Of a stretch of DNA of 5,898 bases, positions 1 to 2,933 are shown piece by piece. The DNA is from Dehalococcoidia bacterium. GTDB taxonomy: Bacteria > Chloroflexota > Dehalococcoidia > SAR202 > UBA11138. How positions within the stretch are numbered: the first letter of the stretch is position 1; every line of letters starts with the position of its first letter. Under the pieces are notes generated by a model. It was not told the DNA's origin. It ran no database searches and worked only from the letters and a program-made list of their open reading frames with translations. The DNA is taken from NCBI GenBank assembly GCA_012270665.1, contig JAAXHY010000326.1, forward strand, positions 1 through 5,898, in the 5' to 3' direction. The translations under genes and the position numbers were made by a program.

Positions 1-24
1 TAATCTAAATGTCAACACTGCCTA

Positions 25-288
25 GTGCGTAACAGCAGTTATAGTAATGGTTGGAAACTTCATACTGGGAGGTGGAATCATGGTGATGGCGCGTGCAACG
101 CAAGGAAGGACTATCTGTACGACAAGATAGAGCGGCAACGCGAGAAATCGAGAGAAGAGGGACGAGAGGAAGGGCGCGAAGCTCTCGCGGTGGAGGTTAA
201 GGATTGGAATGCGCGGCGTCTGGAAGCGGAGGCGCGTGGCGAGTCGTTTGACGAGCCGCCGCCGGGGGTCAGGGAGTTGGAAGGCTAG
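25..288 (+). CDS. Small charged hypothetical protein, N-terminus probably disturbed
   Basis: The longest reading is an 87-residue ORF from GTG 25 to TAG 286-288. I do not recognise a named family. Residues 36-55 are a highly charged Arg/Glu stretch with repeated REEG units, probably helical, followed by a WNARRLEAEARGE segment and a DEPPPG tail (residues 76-81). That tail style resembles short uncharacterised proteins I associate with Chloroflexota; this is recollection, not a search. The GTG start has no Shine-Dalgarno, and residues 1-27 look unlike a natural N-terminus. A strong Shine-Dalgarno with an ATG lies at 67-82 in another frame, which would join the charged part after a single-base gain near 100-108. 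I infer a 1-base deletion near the 5' end, so the real protein may be about 70 residues. It ends 29 bp from the convergent DUF2283-HTH gene. Confidence 0.45.
   Translation: MRNSSYSNGWKLHTGRWNHGDGACNARKDYLYDKIERQREKSREEGREEGREALAVEVKDWNARRLEAEARGESFDEPPPGVRELEG
40..45 (+). promoter_or_regulatory. Possible -10 element for the first ORF
   Basis: TATAGT matches 5 of 6 bases of the -10 consensus. No good -35 hexamer is seen at 16-18 bp upstream. If real, transcription would start near 52, downstream of the GTG at 25 but upstream of the Shine-Dalgarno/ATG at 67-82. This favours the ATG at 80 as the original start. Confidence 0.25.
67..82 (+). promoter_or_regulatory. Ribosome binding site plus ATG, out of frame with the downstream ORF
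   Basis: GGGAGGTGG (67-75) is followed after 4 bases by ATG at 80-82. Reading from this ATG gives 16 codons and then TAG at 128-130. Frame arithmetic shows that one extra base around 100-108 would connect it to the charged ORF that ends at 288. It is the best initiation signal in this part of the window. Confidence 0.45.
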
Positions 289-317
289 CCCGAGGACGGC
301 GTATCAAGCGGTGTGGG

Positions 318-713
318 CTATTGTCTGTCGGCATCTGACACGATTCTGGGACGAATGGCTTTCCTGCTTCGCTCGTGGATGTAGGCGGTCATGTGGTCGT
401 GGCGGACCATCCAGTTGCGTCCGAATTTGCGGCCTTTCAGGACTCCCCTGGCGATCTGGTGTCGCAGGGTCGTGGGGCTGAGACCGAACATCGCTCCCGC
501 TTCGGATAGGGATAAGTACGGGGCGGGTGGCTGGATGTCGGCCTGGTCGAAGTCATACTTCTGGCCCGCTTTCAGTATTTCGAGAGCGATGACCCTGCCG
601 TCGGCGTCGTAGTCGGCGAAGAAACCGGGGGCGACGGACTTGGTCTCCTGTACATCGGCGTCCGCCAAGGCTATCAGCATGGCGTCGGCTTCTGGATCGT
701 ACATGACTTTCAT
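318..713 (-). CDS. DUF2283 domain fused to excisionase/MerR-like HTH; putative antitoxin-type regulator
   Basis: This 131-residue protein has two parts. Residues 1-50 match the DUF2283 pattern: MKVMYDPEADAMLIAL, then a V-x-E-T...V-x-P-G-x-x-x-D-Y-D core and a closing VIALEIL. Residues 66-112 form a helix-turn-helix of the excisionase/MerR-like HTH_17 type: YLSLSEAGAMFGLS, TTLRHQIARGVLKGRKFGRN, then WMV. The tail (113-131) is basic. Ordinary DUF2283 proteins are about 60-80 residues and lack a DNA-binding domain, so this is a fusion. The start is supported by AAGGAGG at 722-728 with 8-base spacing, and its ATG overlaps the stop of the DUF4258 gene (ATGA), which implies translational coupling. 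I infer that it binds the DUF4258 product and represses the shared promoter. A non-toxin role for DUF2283 cannot be excluded. Confidence 0.8.
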   Translation of the reverse strand: MKVMYDPEADAMLIALADADVQETKSVAPGFFADYDADGRVIALEILKAGQKYDFDQADIQPPAPYLSLSEAGAMFGLSPTTLRHQIARGVLKGRKFGRNWMVRHDHMTAYIHERSRKAIRPRIVSDADRQ

Positions 714-950
714 TCCCTGCGCCTCCTTCTGAACACCGTAATCACGCGGAATACGTCCCTGAATCTGTGATCCAGTTCGTCGTATATGATTGTGATTGGC
801 CTACCATCAATCTCAGCGTGCGCCTCCATGGTCTGCTCCTCTTCTCCTTTCGGAGTGTTGCCCGATGTTGAGAATCAACCTAATGTCCTCCATCGTAATC
901 CGGCGTCTCCTCATCTGATATGAGACGTGATCTGTAAGGATTATGTCCAC
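710..950 (-). pseudogene. DUF4258 (RelE/ParE-like) gene split by a frameshift
   Basis: Two short leftward frames together make one DUF4258 protein of about 79 residues. The N-terminal half runs from GTG 948-950 to TGA 813-815 (45 residues); it contains TDHVSYQMRRRRIT and MEDIRLILNIG, the H-x3-(Q)-R-R-x-I-x3-D-x3-L pattern of the family. The C-terminal half is read from ATG 827-829 to TGA 710-712 (39 residues) and contains IDGRPITIIYDE and FRVITVF, the usual last strands. The frame changes at about 826-830 and needs a net loss of one base or gain of two. The second half has its own Shine-Dalgarno (836-841), so a two-piece product is possible. DUF4258 is commonly assigned to the RelE-like fold, hence a possible toxin; function here is inferred. 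A sequencing error could also explain the break. Confidence 0.72.
836..841 (-). promoter_or_regulatory. Internal ribosome binding site at the DUF4258 break
   Basis: On the minus strand GAGGAG lies 6 bases before ATG 827-829, which opens the C-terminal half of the split DUF4258 gene. It could allow separate initiation of that half and so keep translational coupling to the DUF2283-HTH gene. It may also be fortuitous, because the surrounding codons encode an Arg-rich stretch. Confidence 0.4.
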
Positions 951-957
951 GCGAAAA

Positions 958-986
958 ATTATAGCCGATATCGGCCATATGGTAAA
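958..986 (-). promoter_or_regulatory. Promoter of the DUF4258/DUF2283-HTH operon
   Basis: On the minus strand TTTACC (986-981, 4 of 6 to -35) is separated by exactly 17 bp from TATAAT (963-958, a perfect -10). The predicted start of transcription falls at about 950-952, on or next to the GTG codon at 948-950. The message would therefore be leaderless, which fits the absence of a Shine-Dalgarno before that GTG. Confidence 0.65.
960..979. promoter_or_regulatory. Palindromic operator candidate inside the promoter spacer
   Basis: GCCGATATCGGC (964-975) is a perfect 12-bp palindrome. After one mismatched pair it continues for three more matched pairs (960-962 with 977-979). It fills the -35/-10 spacer and enters the -10, so a bound repressor would block polymerase. 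The likely ligand is the HTH protein encoded by the same operon; that link is inferred. Confidence 0.55.
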
Positions 987-988
987 CT

Positions 989-999
989 GCTACGGTAGC
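989..999. repeat. Short inverted repeat just upstream of the -35
   Basis: GCTAC-G-GTAGC is an 11-bp palindrome with 5-bp arms, located 2 bp upstream of the minus-strand -35 hexamer. Its arms differ from the spacer palindrome, so it is either a site for another factor or chance. Confidence 0.3.
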
Positions 1000-1127
1000 T
1001 TGAGCGTTTCTTCGCTCGTGTGCTGGAGCGAGATGGTCGTGTCCTGCGTGTGGTTGTCAATACTCGCGTTACGCCCTGGAAAGTTATCAGCGTATTCTTT
1101 GACCGACGTATGAGAGGAAGACTATGA
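999..1127 (+). pseudogene. C-terminal remnant of a second DUF4258 gene
   Basis: This frame opens right after TAG 996-998 and ends at TGA 1125-1127, giving 42 residues. It contains FFARVLERDGRVLRVVVN and then WKVISVFFDRRMRGRL. This is the typical end of DUF4258 proteins, which close with a VVxVFFDRRxR-like strand. The N-terminal half with its His/Arg motif is missing: upstream there is only the promoter of the opposite operon. There is no ATG start. The TGA overlaps an ATG (1124-1126), the same coupling seen in the leftward pair, so it was once followed by a DUF2283 gene. The sequence is clearly diverged from the leftward DUF4258, so this is not a fresh duplication. A short product from GTG 1020 is possible but would lack the fold. 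Confidence 0.65.
1113..1126 (+). promoter_or_regulatory. Ribosome binding site and ATG belonging to the original DUF2283 start
   Basis: AGAGGAAG (1113-1120) lies 3 bases before ATG 1124-1126, with its AGGA core 5 bases away. The ATG overlaps the TGA of the DUF4258 remnant. It is out of frame with the DUF2283 body, which marks it as the likely ancestral start before a 1-base loss. Confidence 0.45.
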
Positions 1128-1134
1128 GGCTACA

Positions 1135-1323
1135 TTGGATAAGGAAGCGGATGCGCTGTACTTGCGACTGGACGAATCTGAGATCGTGGAGTCTGAGGAG
1201 GTCTCGCCGGGCGTGGTTCTAGATCACAATGAATCGGATGAAGTAGTGGGCGTGGAGTTGCTATATCTCTCGAAGCGGTCTTCAGAGTTGAATCTGTCGG
1301 CGCTGCGTTTCGAGACGACCTGA
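1135..1323 (+). CDS. DUF2283 family small protein, start codon probably lost by frameshift
   Basis: The frame encodes 62 residues from TTG 1135. DKEADALYLRLDESEIVESEE, then VSPGVVLDHNESDEVVGVELL, is a textbook DUF2283 core, followed by LSKRSSELNLSALRF. Family members normally begin about four residues earlier with M-(K/R)-x-x-Y/L-D. Here that position is ATG 1124-1126 with a good Shine-Dalgarno (AGAGGAAG, 1113-1120), but it is in another frame: reading it gives MRLHWIRKR. One extra base just after ATGAGG (1124-1129) would restore MRxTLDKEADALYL. So either TTG 1135 is used, without a well-placed Shine-Dalgarno, or the gene is dead. It belongs to the pair with the DUF4258 remnant just upstream. 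It has no HTH, unlike its leftward counterpart. Confidence 0.65.
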   Translation: MDKEADALYLRLDESEIVESEEVSPGVVLDHNESDEVVGVELLYLSKRSSELNLSALRFETT

Positions 1324-1401
1324 TACCGAAATTGAATGCGCGGTGCGAGGCCGGTGTCTCGCCCTGCCTTACCGTCTGACTATCTCGAGGAGCGTTTCGC
1401 T

Positions 1402-1836
1402 CTACGCGGGTTCGGCGAGGAATACTGGGATCTTTCGGGTGGTCTTGTTCTGATATTCCTCGTATGGGGGGAACGCCGCGACGGCGATGTCCCACAGGCG
1501 GGCGCGTTCGGGATCGTCCTCGACCTCGCGGACGCGCATGGAGTGCACGTCAGTCTCGTCACGGATTTCGACGCCGGAGTCGGCGCGGAGGTTGTACACC
1601 CACACGGGGTTCCTGGGCGCGCCTCCCTGGGAGCCGACGAGGACGTAGTTGTCGCCGTCCTTGACGCGCATCAGCGGGGTCTTGCGGATGGCGCCGGTCT
1701 TGTTTCCGCGGTTGGTGACTATGATGACGGGGAGTCCGGTCTCACGCAGGGTGGTTCCCTGGGCGCCCCCGCTGCTTTCGTAGAGTTCGACCTGCTCGCG
1801 GACCCAGTCTCTTGGTGATGGTATGTATTCGGCCAT
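1402..1836 (-). CDS. Nitroreductase-family deazaflavin (F420)-dependent oxidoreductase
   Basis: This 144-residue cytosolic protein matches the DDN/deazaflavin-dependent nitroreductase family (PF04075 type), small split-barrel enzymes that use reduced F420 to reduce varied substrates. Visible family features are VIIVTNRGNKTGAIRKTPLMRV (37-58; the G-x-K-T-G-x-x-R-x-x-P-L signature that contacts the cofactor), YVLVGSQGGAPRNPVW (64-79), YNLRADSGVEI (81-91) and a C-terminal PxYxxYQxKT-like stretch FPPYEEYQNKTTRKIPV (122-138). The length is normal for the family. ATG 1836 is preferred over an upstream in-frame ATG at 1905 because AAGGAG (1843-1848) lies 6 bases before it and the extra residues look unlike protein. 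Substrate cannot be told from sequence. It is transcribed alone, convergent with the DUF2283 gene and divergent from lexA. Confidence 0.88.
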   Translation of the reverse strand: MAEYIPSPRDWVREQVELYESSGGAQGTTLRETGLPVIIVTNRGNKTGAIRKTPLMRVKDGDNYVLVGSQGGAPRNPVWVYNLRADSGVEIRDETDVHSMRVREVEDDPERARLWDIAVAAFPPYEEYQNKTTRKIPVFLAEPA

Positions 1837-1875
1837 GGTTCGCTCCTTACTTTCATCGCGAATCGTGTTAGACAC

Positions 1876-1904
1876 ATGATAGCGGGAACAACGGGATCGC
1901 TCCA
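1876..1904 (-). promoter_or_regulatory. Putative promoter of the deazaflavin oxidoreductase gene
   Basis: On the minus strand TGGAGC (1904-1899, 3 of 6) and TATCAT (1881-1876, 5 of 6) are 17 bp apart. A start near 1869 would give a leader of about 33 bases that includes the AAGGAG site. The weak -35 makes this tentative. Confidence 0.35.
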
Positions 1905-2063
1905 CTGGGGCAGGTGACCGGAAGTATCACAAAAGCGGCAGGCAGCGGCATATCCGATTCTATCCACGAAGGACACGAAGCGGCACAAAGATATTGGGTA
2001 TCGTCATACCACGCTGGATACTCCCAGAAATTTGATGCTTCCGAGCGAATATCATGCGGTTTT

Positions 2064-2075
2064 GAACATCTGTCC
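2064..2075. promoter_or_regulatory. Upstream LexA (SOS) box candidate
   Basis: GAACATCTGTCC matches the Gram-positive-type box GAAC-N4-GTTC at 7 of 8 defined bases. It ends 20 bp before the lexA -35 hexamer. It resembles the second site (2130-2141), sharing GAACAT and G-T-x-C. Confidence 0.5.
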
Positions 2076-2095
2076 AGAAATTCGGGAATTTAGGG

Positions 2096-2124
2096 TTGAC
2101 AGCGTACAAATGGTCTGTTAATCT
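2096..2124 (+). promoter_or_regulatory. lexA promoter
   Basis: TTGACA (2096-2101) is a perfect -35. With a 17-bp spacer the -10 is TAATCT (2119-2124), a weak match that keeps the leading TA and final T. The predicted start is near 2131, inside the second LexA box. A weak -10 with a strong -35 is plausible for a regulated gene. Confidence 0.55.
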
Positions 2125-2129
2125 TCAGA

Positions 2130-2141
2130 GAACATTAGTAC
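2130..2141. promoter_or_regulatory. LexA (SOS) box at the lexA transcription start
   Basis: GAACATTAGTAC matches GAAC-N4-GTTC at 7 of 8 defined bases. It overlaps the predicted start of transcription and sits 3 bp before the Shine-Dalgarno GGAG (2145-2148). Binding here would block initiation, so it is the likelier autoregulatory site. Confidence 0.55.
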
Positions 2142-2156
2142 TTTGGAGAAGAGAAA

Positions 2157-2801
2157 ATGAAAACCAGACTGTCGGCCCGCCAGGAAAGCATCCTTCAATT
2201 CATCCAGAAGTTCATGGAAGAGCGGCACTACCCGCCCACGGTGCGGGACATCCAGAACGGGTGCAAGGTCAGCTCGACCTCGGTAGTGGACTACAACCTG
2301 CACAAGCTCCAGAAGATGGGGTATCTGAAGAGAGAACCGGAAGTTTCGCGCGGAATAGAGCTCATCGGCGAGGGGCTGAAGGGCACGAAGCGGGACATTC
2401 AGAACATCCCGATAATGGGCAGCATCGCCGCAGGCGAGCCGCTACACGTGCCGGACGCGCCCGCGTTCGCCGAGGAGAGCCACGACACGGTTGACCTGCC
2501 CTCGTCGCTGATCGGGGACAGGGAGAATATGTTCGCGCTGCGCGTGAAGGGGACCTCGATGATAGACGCGCTGGTCGCGGACGGCGACCTGGTCATCCTG
2601 GAGCCGGCGAACGAGGCGAGCAACGGCGATATGGTCGCGGCGTGGCTGGACCCAACCGAGGAGACCACACTGAAGCGGTTCTACATGGAGGGCGACATGG
2701 TGCGCCTACAGCCTGAGAACTCGACTATGCAGCCGATAATGGTGTCGGCGAAGGACGTGTCGGTGCGCGGCAGGGTCATCGGCGTGGTCAGGAGTATGTA
2801 G
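2157..2801 (+). CDS. lexA: LexA SOS-response transcriptional repressor
   Basis: This 214-residue protein is a full-length LexA. The N-terminal winged helix-turn-helix (about 5-68) includes LSARQESILQFIQKF, PPTVRDIQ and VSSTSVVDYNLHKLQKMGYL. The self-cleavage site is Ala92-Gly93 in SIAAGEPL. The S24-type peptidase domain has the catalytic serine at Ser134 (VKGTSM) with D142-G143-D144 after it, and the general-base lysine at Lys173 (TTLKRFY). RecA filaments stimulate autocleavage after DNA damage, releasing the SOS genes. The start ATG 2157 has GGAG 8 bases upstream. Two Gram-positive-type boxes flank its promoter, indicating autorepression. It is transcribed alone and followed by an intrinsic terminator. 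Nothing essential is missing, and it shows no sign of transfer. Confidence 0.97.
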   Translation: MKTRLSARQESILQFIQKFMEERHYPPTVRDIQNGCKVSSTSVVDYNLHKLQKMGYLKREPEVSRGIELIGEGLKGTKRDIQNIPIMGSIAAGEPLHVPDAPAFAEESHDTVDLPSSLIGDRENMFALRVKGTSMIDALVADGDLVILEPANEASNGDMVAAWLDPTEETTLKRFYMEGDMVRLQPENSTMQPIMVSAKDVSVRGRVIGVVRSM

Positions 2802-2827
2802 TCCTGCCCGCTGGTTGAATGTATCAG

Positions 2828-2854
2828 GGCCGCGCGCTGCGCGGCCTTTTCTTT
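2828..2854 (+). terminator. Rho-independent terminator of lexA
   Basis: An 8-bp GC stem (GGCCGCGC paired with GCGCGGCC, loop GCT; 2828-2846) is followed by TTTTCTTT (2847-2854). It lies 26 bp after the lexA stop and separates lexA from copA. Confidence 0.9.
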
Positions 2855-2886
2855 GGTCCACGCTCGATGACGGTCACCGAGTATCG

Positions 2887-2915
2887 TTGTGTGCTATATT
2901 TGATTCGATAACAAT
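2887..2915 (+). promoter_or_regulatory. Weak promoter candidate for copA
   Basis: TTGTGT (2887-2892, 3 of 6) and AACAAT (2910-2915, 4 of 6) are 17 bp apart, which would start transcription near 2922 with a leader of about 12 bases. The copA start lacks a clear Shine-Dalgarno, which fits a short leader. No CsoR, CopY or CueR dyad was recognised. Confidence 0.3.
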
Positions 2916-2933
2916 CTCTCTTCCGGGCGAATT

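Larger units (their letters stand above)
1837..2156. other. Divergent intergenic region between the oxidoreductase gene and lexA
   Basis: This 320-bp gap holds the leftward promoter candidate (1876-1904) and the lexA control region (2064-2148). Between them, 1905-2060 shows no convincing gene. It has a 5-bp hairpin GGTAT-CGTC-ATACC (1997-2010) without a T-tract, and a 9-bp direct repeat CCAGAAATT at 2024-2032 and 2074-2082; both may be chance. Confidence 0.6.

Noticed and set aside
1002..1017. Inverted repeat GAGCG-6-CGCTC beside the two promoter palindromes
   Set aside because: Arms are short and lie within codons of the DUF4258 remnant; likely chance.
979..1113. Plus-strand ORF from ATG 979, 44 codons
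   Set aside because: It is another frame of the DUF4258 remnant and inside the opposite promoter; it has no Shine-Dalgarno and its composition looks unlike a real protein.
1345..1362. Hairpin GCGAG...CTCGC between the DUF2283 gene and the oxidoreductase gene
   Set aside because: Only a 5-bp stem, and no T-tract on either strand, so not supported as a terminator.
1336..1818. 160-residue plus-strand ORF
   Set aside because: It is antisense to the deazaflavin oxidoreductase, whose motifs are clear; GC-driven shadow.
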